A stretch of 37,283 bases of DNA from the NCBI GenBank assembly GCA_945878645.1, contig CAMCTW010000005.1:1-37283 (forward strand), in the 5' to 3' direction. The DNA is from Bifidobacterium breve (GTDB taxonomy: Bacteria; Actinomycetota; Acidimicrobiia; Acidimicrobiales; Acidimicrobilacustridaceae). Made by a program: the position numbers and the translations under genes. The notes beneath the pieces were generated by a model, which saw only the letters and a list, made by a program, of their open reading frames with translations, had not been told where the DNA came from and did not search any database. Below are positions 1 to 8,077 of this stretch, piece by piece (position 1 is the stretch's first letter; each line of letters begins with the position of its first letter).

Positions 1-338
1 AGTGCTTGTGTGCGTTTGAGTCCAGGAAGAGTATTTGTCAATACCCCCGTGTAGGCGAGCATTCCAAGAAACCACAATGCGATAAGCGCAGTGATCTCCC
101 ATGCAGACAACTTCGCCATCTGATCCCAGATCTCGGCGTAGTCAGAACCAGTAATTTTTGGAATGACAAACGCGAAAATGATAACGACAACAGAAAGCGA
201 ACCACCGATTTCCACGAAGCGGCGGACATTCGATTTTTTGTGAAGTTCGTGACTGACAACAGCGAACGCGTCAGTGGATTCTTCTGCGCTCAGTCCTTGA
301 AGGACTTCGGGAAGGTCTTTTTCGGGAGACTCGGTCAT
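1..338 (-). CDS. Flippase-like / LPG synthase transmembrane-domain protein, N-terminal part (runs off left edge)
   Basis: This reading frame has no stop inside the window, so the ORF track omits it. It opens with ATG at 338, which overlaps the TGA of the upstream PIG-L gene (ATGA), implying translational coupling. About 112 residues are visible: an acidic N-terminus (MTESPEKDLPEVLQGL), a first membrane helix near residues 45-60 (SLSVVVIIFAFVIPKI), then DYAEIWDQMAKLSAWEITAL leading into a second helix (LIALWFLGMLAYTGVL) and TNTLPGLKRTQA. The helix order and the LPGLKRTQA end resemble the start of actinobacterial lysylphosphatidylglycerol-synthase transmembrane-domain (YbhN/AglD, UPF0104) proteins, which are integral membrane proteins. 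The family call is from recalled similarity; substrate is unknown. The remaining helices lie outside the window. Confidence 0.72.
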   Translation of the reverse strand, partial: MTESPEKDLPEVLQGLSAEESTDAFAVVSHELHKKSNVRRFVEIGGSLSVVVIIFAFVIPKITGSDYAEIWDQMAKLSAWEITALIALWFLGMLAYTGVLTNTLPGLKRTQA

Positions 339-1168
339 TGACCGACAGAATCGAAGAGGTGGGCGAATGAATCGGGGAGTGCGACGTTGGAATCGCCAGC
401 GAGGACAAACCACTCGGTACTGAATGCGATGGCAAAAATCTCATCGGGCAGACCAAGGAAGATCGAAAGCGTTCGAACGGTGTCGGGCGCGCCGGTTGCT
501 TGCGTGGCATGTGCGGCCATCGAGGCTTTGCGATTCCCGAGAACAGAACTCACATCGACGGTGTGCGTGATCTCTGCAGTTGGTGTGTACCAAGTGGAGA
601 GATCGGCGGGAACGAAATCATCTGGGACTTCAAAGCCCATTCCCTTTGCAAGTTCGATACCGCCAGAAAGAAATTCGCGATCGATTGTTGTTTGCAGTAG
701 GGGAACGCCGAATTTCTCAGAAGCTGCCCAGGCAACGCGATGAACCTGTTGATGATCGGGATGGCCATATCCGCCGTTGCGGTCGTCGGCGAGAAGTAAC
801 GACGCGCTTTCTTCAAGAAGAATTGCGACTAGAGCATCGGCGGCCTCATTCACGTTCGCCGCGCAGAACGTGCCTTCGGGCCAAACGCCATTGGTGTCGG
901 GTGCATGGCCTGAGTCGAGATAGTTGAGGAATACGACCCGAGCGACACCGATTGCGGCAGCTGAAGCCTCGGCTTCGGACGAGCGTCGTTGGGCGAGACC
1001 TTCGTTTACTCCTAAGACTCCATCGCCAACATCGCCGGCGTCACCACGGGTAGCGAGCACCAAGATGACTCGGTGCCCTGCTTGGGAGGCCCGGGCCAGG
1101 GTGCCGGCATCGAGGAGCGCTTCGTCATCAGGGTGGGCGTGAAATGCGACCAAGGTCCCGTGTGGCAT
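335..1168 (-). CDS. PIG-L family deacetylase (MshB/Mca-like, LmbE superfamily)
   Basis: A 277-residue protein with the family's zinc-site motif AHPDDE at residues 11-16 and a second metal/catalytic motif YGHPDH at 134-139. Family members are zinc hydrolases that remove N-acetyl groups from glucosaminyl-inositol compounds (MshB in mycothiol synthesis) or cleave mycothiol conjugates (Mca); this exact substrate cannot be read from the sequence. There is no signal peptide, so it should act in the cytoplasm. The start is ATG 1168, only 71 nt from the divergent glycosyltransferase start. The stop overlaps the start of the flippase-like gene, so the two form an operon. An LmbE-type sugar deacetylase beside a membrane transporter-like protein and a glycosyltransferase would also fit cell-surface glycolipid modification. 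Confidence 0.86.
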   Translation of the reverse strand: MPHGTLVAFHAHPDDEALLDAGTLARASQAGHRVILVLATRGDAGDVGDGVLGVNEGLAQRRSSEAEASAAAIGVARVVFLNYLDSGHAPDTNGVWPEGTFCAANVNEAADALVAILLEESASLLLADDRNGGYGHPDHQQVHRVAWAASEKFGVPLLQTTIDREFLSGGIELAKGMGFEVPDDFVPADLSTWYTPTAEITHTVDVSSVLGNRKASMAAHATQATGAPDTVRTLSIFLGLPDEIFAIAFSTEWFVLAGDSNVALPDSFAHLFDSVGQ

Positions 1169-1239
1169 TTGCGCATTCTTACAGGGCGGCGGCGAGGACT
1201 ACCGTGAACCGATGTTCGTCCACTGTCCCGAGGAGTCGT

Positions 1240-2388
1240 GTGACCGACGCCGATGACACCTTTGGTTCCAGTTGTGGACGTCTCAAGATCGCCCTGATCT
1301 CTGATTGTTATGTCCCGCGCCTCGGTGGAATCGAAATGCAGGTCCACGATCTTGCTCGTCACCTGCAATTGGCAGGGCACGAGGTGGTCGTACTGACAAC
1401 AACGCCTGGTCCGGCAGTGATTGATGGAGTGCGGGTTCACCGCATTGATGTTCCGCTCCTGCCATTCGACATCCCGTTTACTCGGAAGGCATTCCGAGAA
1501 GTCACCCGTCTCCTCCAAGCGGAGAAGGTTGATGTTGCCCAGTTTCATGGTGGCGTTGTCAGTCCACTCGCGTATATCGGGGCGCGGGCAGCGCAGCAGG
1601 CAGCGATTCCAACAGTCGTCACCGTTCATTGCATCTGGAGTTATGCAACCCCGATGTTCATGGCGCTGAATGCGATAGGTAGGTGGAGTAAGTGGCCAGT
1701 GGTTCTTTCTGGGGTGAGTGAGGTTGCTGCGGCCCCTATCCGCAAGATGGCAAGGAAGGGCAGCCACGTTGTTGTACTACCTAATGGGATTGAGAACGAG
1801 ACGTGGCGCGTTGAACCGGCTGAACGAGATCCGTCGGTGGTGACGCTGGTATCGGTGATGCGATTGGCGCCGCGCAAACGTCCGATGCACTTACTTCGTA
1901 TGGTGGACGAAGTGGTTCGCCGCTTGCCCAGTGATTTGCAACTGAAGATGGTCATTATTGGGGATGGACCTGAGCTGTCACGGCTCGAGAAGTTTGTGCG
2001 TGCCCACGGACTAAACGATGTGGTGAAGTTGGTCGGTCGTCGCACACGAGAAGAGATTCGCAATATCTTTTCTCGATCCGACGTGTTTGTTGCACCGGCG
2101 AATCTTGAATCGTTTGGCATTGCTGCGCTTGAGGGTCGTTGTGCCGGCCTCCCGGTTGTTGCGAAATCACAAACAGGGATCCGCGAATTTGTTCGTCACG
2201 AACAAGAAGGACTTCTTGCTGATTCTGATCAGGACATGGTCGAGCAATTGTTGCGAATTGTCACTGATCGGCAATTGCGGGACCGTATAACGGAACATAA
2301 CCGTGCAACACCATCAACAGTGGATTGGTCCGGTGTGGTCGAGCGCAACGTCGAGGCCTATCGATTGGCGATGAGCCTTCGTTCTTGA
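1240..2388 (+). CDS. GT4-family glycosyltransferase
   Basis: A 382-residue GT-B glycosyltransferase. The N-terminal domain starts with LKIALISDCYVPRLGGIE, the usual glycine-rich acceptor-side loop, and the C-terminal domain carries the GT4 donor-site segment ESFGIAALEGRCAGLPVV with the expected E-x7-E pattern. Such enzymes transfer a sugar from a nucleotide-sugar or similar donor to lipid or glycan acceptors at the inner membrane face. The ORF-track start at 1144 overlaps the divergent deacetylase; I prefer GTG 1240 because GAGGAG lies about 5 nt upstream and the conserved part begins soon after. GTG 1204 is an alternative. It is transcribed divergently from the PIG-L gene. Acceptor and sugar are unknown. 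Confidence 0.85.
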   Translation: MTDADDTFGSSCGRLKIALISDCYVPRLGGIEMQVHDLARHLQLAGHEVVVLTTTPGPAVIDGVRVHRIDVPLLPFDIPFTRKAFREVTRLLQAEKVDVAQFHGGVVSPLAYIGARAAQQAAIPTVVTVHCIWSYATPMFMALNAIGRWSKWPVVLSGVSEVAAAPIRKMARKGSHVVVLPNGIENETWRVEPAERDPSVVTLVSVMRLAPRKRPMHLLRMVDEVVRRLPSDLQLKMVIIGDGPELSRLEKFVRAHGLNDVVKLVGRRTREEIRNIFSRSDVFVAPANLESFGIAALEGRCAGLPVVAKSQTGIREFVRHEQEGLLADSDQDMVEQLLRIVTDRQLRDRITEHNRATPSTVDWSGVVERNVEAYRLAMSLRS

Positions 2389-2398
2389 ACCGAGTGAC

Positions 2399-3280
2399 TT
2401 AGGACGGCAAGCCGTTGTTGGAAACCGCAGGTTCGACTGAGTTTGAAGAGGTCACTATGGGTCTGCCCCGCCCGGCTCGAGTGACCTTGCGGGCAATGAG
2501 ATAGGCAACGGTGAAGAGCAAGAATCCTGCGACAGCGTCAAGTACGTAGTGATTGCCGGTGATGACGACGACGTAGACGGTCATGATTGGGTAGAGCACA
2601 ACGAGGGTCTTTGCCCATCGGGATTTCACCCTTGGGAGTAGCGCAATCAGTGTGAAGAACGCCCAACCGCAGTGCAACGAAGGCATCGCCGCGAACTGAT
2701 TCGATATTGACTTTATCGTCTCATCGTTGAATGACCAGAACGTGGGGTACTCCACGAGGGTGTCGACAAATCCAAACCAGTTACCAGCGTTCACTCCGTT
2801 GAGGAGAATCGTGTCATCAAGTAGGCGCGGTGGCATGAGTGGGAACAAGGCAAAGCCGATGAGTCCGCACAATGTTCCGATGGCAAGTGTGTTTCTGAAT
2901 AACGAATAGTCATCGGGGAACTTGGAATAGAGGAAGACAAGCGTGAATAAGGTGGCGGCGATGTACACCGAACCGTAGAAGTAATTAGCGAAAACGATGA
3001 GCGGTGTGTAGTTGAGGGCGAAATTCTGCACTGCTTGTTCGTGCCAAATGCCAAAGTTGCGCTGCCAATCGATGATGAGGAGCGCATTTTCGTATGCTTT
3101 GTCCGGTTTTCCGGCGGAAAGATTTCGGATTGTTTCGTACACGACATCAACGACGATGACGATCAGAATTTCGCGCCACCAGAAGAGCTTTTTCCCGTCG
3201 GAAAGAGTGCGCCCGGCAAAGATCTTGCGTTGTGTTGGGGTGTCATCGGAAACTTCCGTCGTGAAATTGGAATCGGTCAT
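2399..3280 (-). CDS. PAP2-family integral membrane phosphatase/transferase (IPC-synthase-like subgroup)
   Basis: A 293-residue protein with about six membrane helices and the PAP2 signature in the form used by the inositolphosphotransferase-like subgroup: PLMPPRLL near 147-154, AMPSLHCGWA at 198-207 (His203) and GNHYVLDAVAG at 242-252 (His244 and Asp248). These residues form the vanadium-peroxidase-like active site that makes a phospho-histidine intermediate. Members hydrolyse or transfer lipid phosphate head groups at the membrane surface. Its ATG overlaps the TGA of the sugar-dehydrogenase-like lipoprotein (ATGA at 3280-3277), so the two are co-translated. Substrate is not evident: phosphatidate-type phosphatase and inositol phospholipid synthesis are both possible. 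Confidence 0.84.
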   Translation of the reverse strand: MTDSNFTTEVSDDTPTQRKIFAGRTLSDGKKLFWWREILIVIVVDVVYETIRNLSAGKPDKAYENALLIIDWQRNFGIWHEQAVQNFALNYTPLIVFANYFYGSVYIAATLFTLVFLYSKFPDDYSLFRNTLAIGTLCGLIGFALFPLMPPRLLDDTILLNGVNAGNWFGFVDTLVEYPTFWSFNDETIKSISNQFAAMPSLHCGWAFFTLIALLPRVKSRWAKTLVVLYPIMTVYVVVITGNHYVLDAVAGFLLFTVAYLIARKVTRAGRGRPIVTSSNSVEPAVSNNGLPS

Positions 3281-4716
3281 GCCGCCACCAGACGCTGCAC
3301 CGATCCGCCGGCGGTAACGAAATACAACTCGCCTTGGTTATCTTCAGCAAAGGCCACGAGTGACTTTGCACCGGCTTGCGGTCCGATGGCTTTGTCATCC
3401 AACACGGTGCCTTTGCGCTGGAGAAGACCTTTGATGGTCCCGCTGCAAAAGTCGCCATAGATATAGACACCTTGCAGTTCGGTCACCGACCCCCGGTAGA
3501 CGAACCCGCCGATAATTGGGCAGTCGCTTCCCGTAGTTGGGCTCACTGCGATGGGTGCCTCGAGCGAGGATGGAGCACCGGAAGGACTCGGGCCAGGCTC
3601 TTTTCCTTCTTTGAATGGCCATCCGAGGTTGGCGCCCGCTCCGCCACCTTTCGAGGCGGGAAGGTAGTCAATCTCTCCAAATTGCGAGCGGCCGGCATCG
3701 GCGACCCACATATTCCCGTTGGCGCGATCAAAACTAAATCGCAACGGGTTCTGGGCGCCGATGGTCCAGATCTGCGGTGAACCTCCGCTCTTGGCGTACG
3801 GATTGTCTGGCGGAATGGCATAGGGGTCGGTTGCGGACGCTTTTTCTCCGCTGGGGTCGATGCGCAGAATCTTTCCGAGCAGGGACTCTGTGTTTTGGGC
3901 CGTCTTGTCTGCACTCCCATTCGGGGAATCGCCGACACCGATATAGAGGTAGCCATCGCGGCCAAGCGTGAGTTGTCCGGAGTAATTCGTGGTGCCTTCG
4001 CGGGGGATGGTGAGTAAGACGCGCTTCGAAGCGGGATCAACAATGGGGGCGGGGAGAACGGGAATCGTTAGCGTGGTAGTCGGTGCAGCAGTCGTTGTCG
4101 TTGTGGTCGTAGTCGAGGACGTGGACGGAGCGCCGGGAACCGTGGGAACAGGCGCAGTCGTAGGAGGAACAGTGACCGGTGGTGGAGCGGGGTCGGCGAC
4201 CGTCCATGACGCGATCACGAGTTCGCCTCTCTTATTCACATAGGAAAGGAAAAGAGTTCTGGCATCAGTAGCGAAGGCAATTCCAAGTAGGCCGCGTTCA
4301 CCTTCGGTCGAGATATCGCCGGAGAGCTCAAAGATCGGAGTGGGGTAAGCCTTAAGGGCACTTCGTTGGGTTTGTCCAAGTTCGAGACTCCACGCTGTTT
4401 CAATTTCGATGACCCGCACAGCGCCAGATCGTTGCGTGATCCAAAGCTGGTTGCGCATGGGTCGTGAAACAATGTTCGAGGCTTTGTCGAAACCTTTAGA
4501 GACTTCGATAGCGCGAAATGTTTTGGTAATCGAAGTCGGACCCGTACCTGTGTCGACAGCGGTTGTTGCCGTGGCACCGCCACCGGGGCCGTTGGAAGAA
4601 TTTTGTGTCGGAGATGAGCACGAGACGACGGCGATTCCAACGATGACAGTGAGAACTCCGGCGAGGGCACGGAACAGTGTCCCTGAACTTCTGCGGCGTT
4701 CGTCGGTGTGGGCCAT
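3277..4716 (-). CDS. PQQ-dependent sugar dehydrogenase-like lipoprotein (glucose/sorbosone dehydrogenase fold)
   Basis: A 479-residue exported protein. A short charged start and hydrophobic stretch end in a lipobox, VVSC with Cys33, predicting lipid anchoring outside the membrane. A Ser/Thr/Ala/Pro-rich region lies within the propeller domain (around 185-215, including a run of threonines). The beta-propeller motifs GLLGIAFATD, SGQLTLGRDGYLYIGVGD and IWTIGAQNPLRFSFD match the soluble glucose/sorbosone dehydrogenase family, which uses PQQ to oxidise aldoses. Many actinobacterial members lack proven activity, so the enzyme name is a family call. ATG 4716 lies 9 nt after a TAGCCT -10-like box with no Shine-Dalgarno sequence. 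It is coupled to the downstream PAP2 gene. Confidence 0.84.
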   Translation of the reverse strand: MAHTDERRRSSGTLFRALAGVLTVIVGIAVVSCSSPTQNSSNGPGGGATATTAVDTGTGPTSITKTFRAIEVSKGFDKASNIVSRPMRNQLWITQRSGAVRVIEIETAWSLELGQTQRSALKAYPTPIFELSGDISTEGERGLLGIAFATDARTLFLSYVNKRGELVIASWTVADPAPPPVTVPPTTAPVPTVPGAPSTSSTTTTTTTTAAPTTTLTIPVLPAPIVDPASKRVLLTIPREGTTNYSGQLTLGRDGYLYIGVGDSPNGSADKTAQNTESLLGKILRIDPSGEKASATDPYAIPPDNPYAKSGGSPQIWTIGAQNPLRFSFDRANGNMWVADAGRSQFGEIDYLPASKGGGAGANLGWPFKEGKEPGPSPSGAPSSLEAPIAVSPTTGSDCPIIGGFVYRGSVTELQGVYIYGDFCSGTIKGLLQRKGTVLDDKAIGPQAGAKSLVAFAEDNQGELYFVTAGGSVQRLVAA

Positions 4717-4725
4717 AGCGTCCTG

Positions 4726-4731
4726 AGGCTA
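4726..4731 (-). promoter_or_regulatory. Putative -10 box (TAGCCT) of the sugar-dehydrogenase-like gene
   Basis: On the minus strand TAGCCT matches the actinobacterial TANNNT -10 element and lies 9 nt before the ATG. The usual +1 would fall within about 3 nt of the start codon, predicting a very short or absent leader. No convincing -35 box is seen. Confidence 0.4.
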
Positions 4732-4877
4732 CCGATGTTTGGCCCTCCGATGGGCGCACGCTGAGTCTGATTCGACACCTTTTCGACACGTGGCATTCGT
4801 CTTGTTGGGATTGATTCACCGTGAGCTGGTAGGGGGTTGGTTGTGCTTCGCCCATTGGTCCTAGTCACTGAGAGGAC
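4732..4877. other. Intergenic spacer, no feature recognised
   Basis: Sequence between the sugar-dehydrogenase promoter and the open frame of the pstC relic. I see no tRNA, terminator or convincing operator. A single TTCACC hexamer occurs near 4815 but has no properly spaced partner. Confidence 0.5.
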
Positions 4878-5366
4878 CTAAAGAAATGGTCGGTCGTTCG
4901 CCGTTTCTTGCCTCCATCAACGGTGTTGCTGACCGATGTGCTCGGCACACTTGTAGAGGATCGTCCCGTCGCTGGCGAGTCCGTTCCCCAAAAGGAGCGG
5001 ACTCGAAGAGTCATTACTGAAGTGCCGAGTCGAGCTAACCGTCGCGTCAATCAGGTGACGATGGGCGCGAGAATCTCCGTACTGGTTCTCCTCACGCTTG
5101 TCGATGCCTTCCGGCTGATCCAGAGCAGCGATGCTTTGGGCGAAACCGGGGTCTGAACATTCCTCACTCGCACCGAATGGCGCACCGATGTTTCGCCGGC
5201 ACGAATCGGTGTTCTTGGTCTTCTTACCGGAACCGTGCTGATTGCACTTGTGTCGATTGCGATCTCACTCAGCGTTTTCAGCGCGCTTGCTATCACTGAG
5301 TATTCGACAGCGAAGCGACGAAAGTGGTTGATCGGTGTCGTTGAGCCGCTATCTGCGTGGGCCTAG
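4878..5366 (+). pseudogene. pstC: Relic of a phosphate ABC transporter permease gene (pstC N-terminal third)
   Basis: One plus-strand frame runs through this gap. From about 5043 it encodes a first membrane helix (ISVLVLLTLVDAFRLIQS), then GETGV, an in-frame TGA (5154-5156), TFLTRTEW, then a second helix region (LLTGTVLIALVSIAISLSVF) followed by LAITEYSTAKRRKWLIGVVEPLSAWA and a stop at 5364-5366. PstC proteins show the same order: helix, a FLT..EW loop, GTLL helix, then a (L/T)EYAP-like segment and a LLAAVPS motif. The relic ends just where VPS would follow, leaving roughly one third of a normal 300-residue permease. The early stop plus missing C-terminal two thirds argue for a dead gene. Residues before about 5030 have no recognised similarity. 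It abuts the 3' end of tesB with a 6-nt gap. Confidence 0.62.
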
Positions 5367-5372
5367 ACGCGC

Positions 5373-6224
5373 TCAACGCGGAGGCCGAACAAGGCCTTCT
5401 TGCACGACAGTGACCGCGAGTTTGCCTTCGCTGGTGAACACCGAACCTGTTGCGAAACCGCGACCGCTCGCGGCGCTTGGCGTTTCCTGGGCGTAGAGCA
5501 GCCATTCATCGGCCCTGAATGGTCGATGGAACCACATGGCGTGGTCGAGGCTGGCCATAAAGACATTGTCGATAGGCCCGAGCGCGTGCGGAAGAAGCGC
5601 AGTATCGAGCAAGGTCATGTCGGAGGCGTAGGTGAGCGCGCAGGTGTGCAGCACCGGATCATCTGGAAGCGTTCCTGTGGCTTTCATCCAGATACGCTGG
5701 TATGGCGGCAATTCGCGATGACGGTCTTCGGGTGACCAGTCGCAATTGCGCAGATCAAAAGGCAGATCCATTTCAAATCGGCGATCGTCGTGCTCGGCGG
5801 CGATTTGGGCCCATCGTTCTTGCATAGTCGGAAGTGTTTCGGGCGTAGGGACTTCGGGCATTGGTGCGGAATGGTCGAAGCCGTCTTCCGGTACTTGGAA
5901 TGAGGCGGAGAGGCTGAAGATGGCGCGGCCATGTTGGATGGCTGTGACGCGGCGCGTCGTGAACGAAAGACCATCGCGTATGCGCTGGACTTCATAAAGG
6001 ATGGGTAACCGAGAGTCGCCCGGACGGAGGAAATAGGCGTGCAGCGAATGCACACGGGTTTCGGGTTCCACGGTGCGTGCCGCCGCGATGAGCGCCTGAC
6101 CAGCCACCTGTCCGCCGAACACGCGTTGCTGTTCGGAAGGGGGACTGATTCCCCTGAACATATTGACCTCGATGGGCTCGAGATCGAGGAGTGTAAGGAG
6201 TGCATCTACTGCGGCCTGAGTCAC
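5373..6224 (-). CDS. tesB: Acyl-CoA thioesterase II (TesB family)
   Basis: A 283-residue double-hotdog protein. Motifs typical of TesB include FRGISPP, RVFGGQVAGQAL near residues 32-45 and VHSLHAYFLRPGD; the C-terminal half carries SLDHAMWFHRPFRADEWLLY with the usual aspartate in SLDH. It hydrolyses acyl-CoA thioesters to free acid and CoA in the cytoplasm. The ORF-track ATG is 6242, but GTG 6224 has GGGAG 9 nt upstream and gives the start MTQAAVDALLTLLDLE, which resembles family N-termini; I prefer it. It is divergent from the GH1 gene and ends 6 nt from the pstC relic. Confidence 0.9.
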   Translation of the reverse strand: MTQAAVDALLTLLDLEPIEVNMFRGISPPSEQQRVFGGQVAGQALIAAARTVEPETRVHSLHAYFLRPGDSRLPILYEVQRIRDGLSFTTRRVTAIQHGRAIFSLSASFQVPEDGFDHSAPMPEVPTPETLPTMQERWAQIAAEHDDRRFEMDLPFDLRNCDWSPEDRHRELPPYQRIWMKATGTLPDDPVLHTCALTYASDMTLLDTALLPHALGPIDNVFMASLDHAMWFHRPFRADEWLLYAQETPSAASGRGFATGSVFTSEGKLAVTVVQEGLVRPPR

Positions 6225-6292
6225 CCTTTCAATCTCCCACATCGGGGACGATCGCGTTGGCAGTTGTGCTTCATTAACTGCTGTCGTCCGGG

Positions 6293-6298
6293 TAGGGT
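6293..6298 (+). promoter_or_regulatory. Putative -10 box (TAGGGT) for leaderless GH1 gene
   Basis: TAGGGT followed by exactly six bases (CCGCGT) and then ATG. Transcription normally begins about 6-7 nt after the -10 box, so the mRNA would start at the start codon. No Shine-Dalgarno sequence is present, which is consistent with leaderless expression. Confidence 0.5.
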
Positions 6299-6304
6299 CC
6301 GCGT

Positions 6305-7489
6305 ATGGCTACGAGCTTCCCGCAGGGATTTCGATGGGGTACCGCGACCGCCGCACATCAGGTCGAGGGCGGAAACTGGAACAACGATTGGTGGGTGTGG
6401 GAACACGCACCGAACACCCCGTGCGAAGAGCCAAGTGGCGACGCGTGCGACCAACTCAATCGCTATGACTCCGATATCGCTCTGTGCGCCGCTCTTGGGT
6501 TCGACAACTATCGATTCTCAATTGAGTGGTCGCGAATTGAGCCCGAACCTGGTGAATTCTCGATTGCCGCGCTCGATCACTACCGCCGTGTTCTGGCATC
6601 ATGTCACGCGCATGGCATTGAACCAGTTGTGACCTTCCATCACTTCACCACTCCTCGATGGGTGGTCGCAGAAGGTGGATGGCACACGGCATCGACGGTC
6701 GATCGGTTTCTTCGCTTCGCCGAGAGGTCAGTGAATCATCTTGGTGATCTGATTGGAACGGCGTGCACAATCAATGAGCCAAATATCGTTTCGTTTGTTG
6801 GCTACCAAATGGGATTCTTTCCGCCAGGTTCTACCGACGATGCAGAGTTCGCTGCCGCAAACGCGAATTTTATTGACGCACATCAGCGCGTAGTTCCGGT
6901 GCTCAAGGGAGGGCCCGGGGATTTCCCTGTGGGTCTTACGTTGTCGATGGCCGACTACCAGGCAGTTCCACCCGACGAGGCTGATGCAATAGCTCGGCGT
7001 AATCACGTTCGTGCGGTCTCCGAAGATCAGTTCCTTGACATTGTTCGTGACGATGATTTTCTTGGTGTGCAGGTGTACAGCCGCACGCGTGTTGGAGCGA
7101 ACAGCGTGTTGGGCGGAGAAGAAGGTGTTCCAACTCTTCCGATGGGTTACGAGTTCTGGCCCGAATCACTCGGTGCATGTTTACGACGCGCGTGGGACTA
7201 CACAGGTGGTTCGGTTCCGTTACTCGTTACGGAGAACGGAATTGGCACCAACGATGATTCCCAGCGAGTCGAGTACGTGCAGCGCGCGCTTGAAGGCGTT
7301 TTGGCGTGCATCGACGATGGAATCGATGTGCGGGGCTACACCTACTGGAGTCTCATGGATAATTTCGAGTGGGCGTTTGGCTATCGGCCTCGATTCGGAA
7401 TTATCGCAGTTGATCGGGCGACGCAACGACGCACAGTGAAGCCGAGCGGGGAATGGTTGAGCGGCGTTGTCCGCGCAAATGCTCTTTGA
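6305..7489 (+). CDS. Glycoside hydrolase family 1 beta-glucosidase-like enzyme
   Basis: A 394-residue (beta/alpha)8 enzyme. The N-terminal GH1 signature FRWGTATAAHQVEGG (residues 9-23), the acid/base motif TINEPN (Glu158) and the nucleophile motif LLVTENG (Glu310) are intact, as is the C-terminal YTYWSLMDNFEWAFGY segment that shapes the sugar site. GH1 enzymes hydrolyse beta-glucosides, galactosides and related disaccharides with retention. The length is slightly below the usual 440-480 residues. No signal peptide is seen, so it should act in the cytoplasm on imported sugars, though no sugar transporter is adjacent. It appears leaderless. Confidence 0.93.
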   Translation: MATSFPQGFRWGTATAAHQVEGGNWNNDWWVWEHAPNTPCEEPSGDACDQLNRYDSDIALCAALGFDNYRFSIEWSRIEPEPGEFSIAALDHYRRVLASCHAHGIEPVVTFHHFTTPRWVVAEGGWHTASTVDRFLRFAERSVNHLGDLIGTACTINEPNIVSFVGYQMGFFPPGSTDDAEFAAANANFIDAHQRVVPVLKGGPGDFPVGLTLSMADYQAVPPDEADAIARRNHVRAVSEDQFLDIVRDDDFLGVQVYSRTRVGANSVLGGEEGVPTLPMGYEFWPESLGACLRRAWDYTGGSVPLLVTENGIGTNDDSQRVEYVQRALEGVLACIDDGIDVRGYTYWSLMDNFEWAFGYRPRFGIIAVDRATQRRTVKPSGEWLSGVVRANAL

Positions 7490-7504
7490 GACACTGTCGT
7501 CGAC

Positions 7505-7533
7505 TTAGAGCCATGGCCATTGGCAACTAGGGT
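7505..7533 (+). promoter_or_regulatory. Putative promoter of the gtrA-methyltransferase unit
   Basis: TTAGAG (7505-7510), a 17-nt spacer and TAGGGT (7528-7533). The -10 box is good, the -35 weak. A GAGGAG ribosome site follows at 7555-7560, 9 nt before ATG 7570. Confidence 0.35.
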
Positions 7534-7569
7534 GATGCGGTCAGGTTCGAACGCGAGGAGCGCCCCGTA

Positions 7570-8073
7570 ATGGGCCACGAAATCAATCAGGAGTTCCCCG
7601 CGTCGTCGCATACGGTGACGCCACTTCCTGAAACCTTCGGGGTCCTCGGAAGGATTGTTTTCTCAATCCGGACTCGTGGGCTTCGTTACGCCCTCGTGGC
7701 CGTCGTCAATGTCGTAGTTGGTCAGAGTCTGCTCCTTGCCCTGCAGGGTGTCATGCGGCCAAGTTGGGCCAATGTGGTTGCTGTCGCTATTTCTGCGGTT
7801 CCTGCCTATTACATGAACCGGGCGTGGGTGTGGGGCAAGCGGGGCAAGAGCCATTGGAAGAAAGAGGTCCTTCCGTTCTGGCTCTTCACGATCGCCGGGC
7901 TGCTTCTTTCGACAATCGCTATCTGGGTGGTCCATCGCTTCACTGATGCCAAGTTGGTCATCAACTTCGTTCAGTTGCTCTCGTTCGGCATTCTTTGGGT
8001 GATCCGTTTCTTTGTTCTCGACAAGCTCTTCCACGTTGAAGTCTTCGAGGACGACACCCCCGACGAGGTCTGA
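7570..8073 (+). CDS. GtrA-family membrane protein
   Basis: A 167-residue protein with four predicted membrane helices. Features of GtrA/PF04138 are visible: RYALVAVVNVVVGQSLLLAL in helix 1, VAVAISAVPAYYMNRAWVW (the conserved Y-x-x-N-R-x-W/F-V-W segment) after helix 2, and a final helix ending WVIRFFVLDKLFHV. GtrA proteins are linked to flipping or movement of lipid-linked sugars (for example bactoprenol-glucose) used in surface polysaccharides. The start has a clear GAGGAG site. A methyltransferase follows 4 nt after its stop, probably in the same mRNA. Confidence 0.88.
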   Translation: MGHEINQEFPASSHTVTPLPETFGVLGRIVFSIRTRGLRYALVAVVNVVVGQSLLLALQGVMRPSWANVVAVAISAVPAYYMNRAWVWGKRGKSHWKKEVLPFWLFTIAGLLLSTIAIWVVHRFTDAKLVINFVQLLSFGILWVIRFFVLDKLFHVEVFEDDTPDEV

Positions 8074-8077
8074 TCCC

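Noticed and set aside
1012-1767. Minus-strand ORF of 251 residues
   Set aside because: Shadow across the deacetylase and glycosyltransferase genes, whose frames have clear motifs.
4085-4120. Run of GTT/GTC/GTA-like triplets
   Set aside because: It encodes the threonine-rich segment of the sugar-dehydrogenase-like protein; not a repeat element or CRISPR.
4810-4830. PhoP-type PHO box upstream of the pstC relic
   Set aside because: One TTCACC hexamer without a second copy at 11-bp spacing is not enough.
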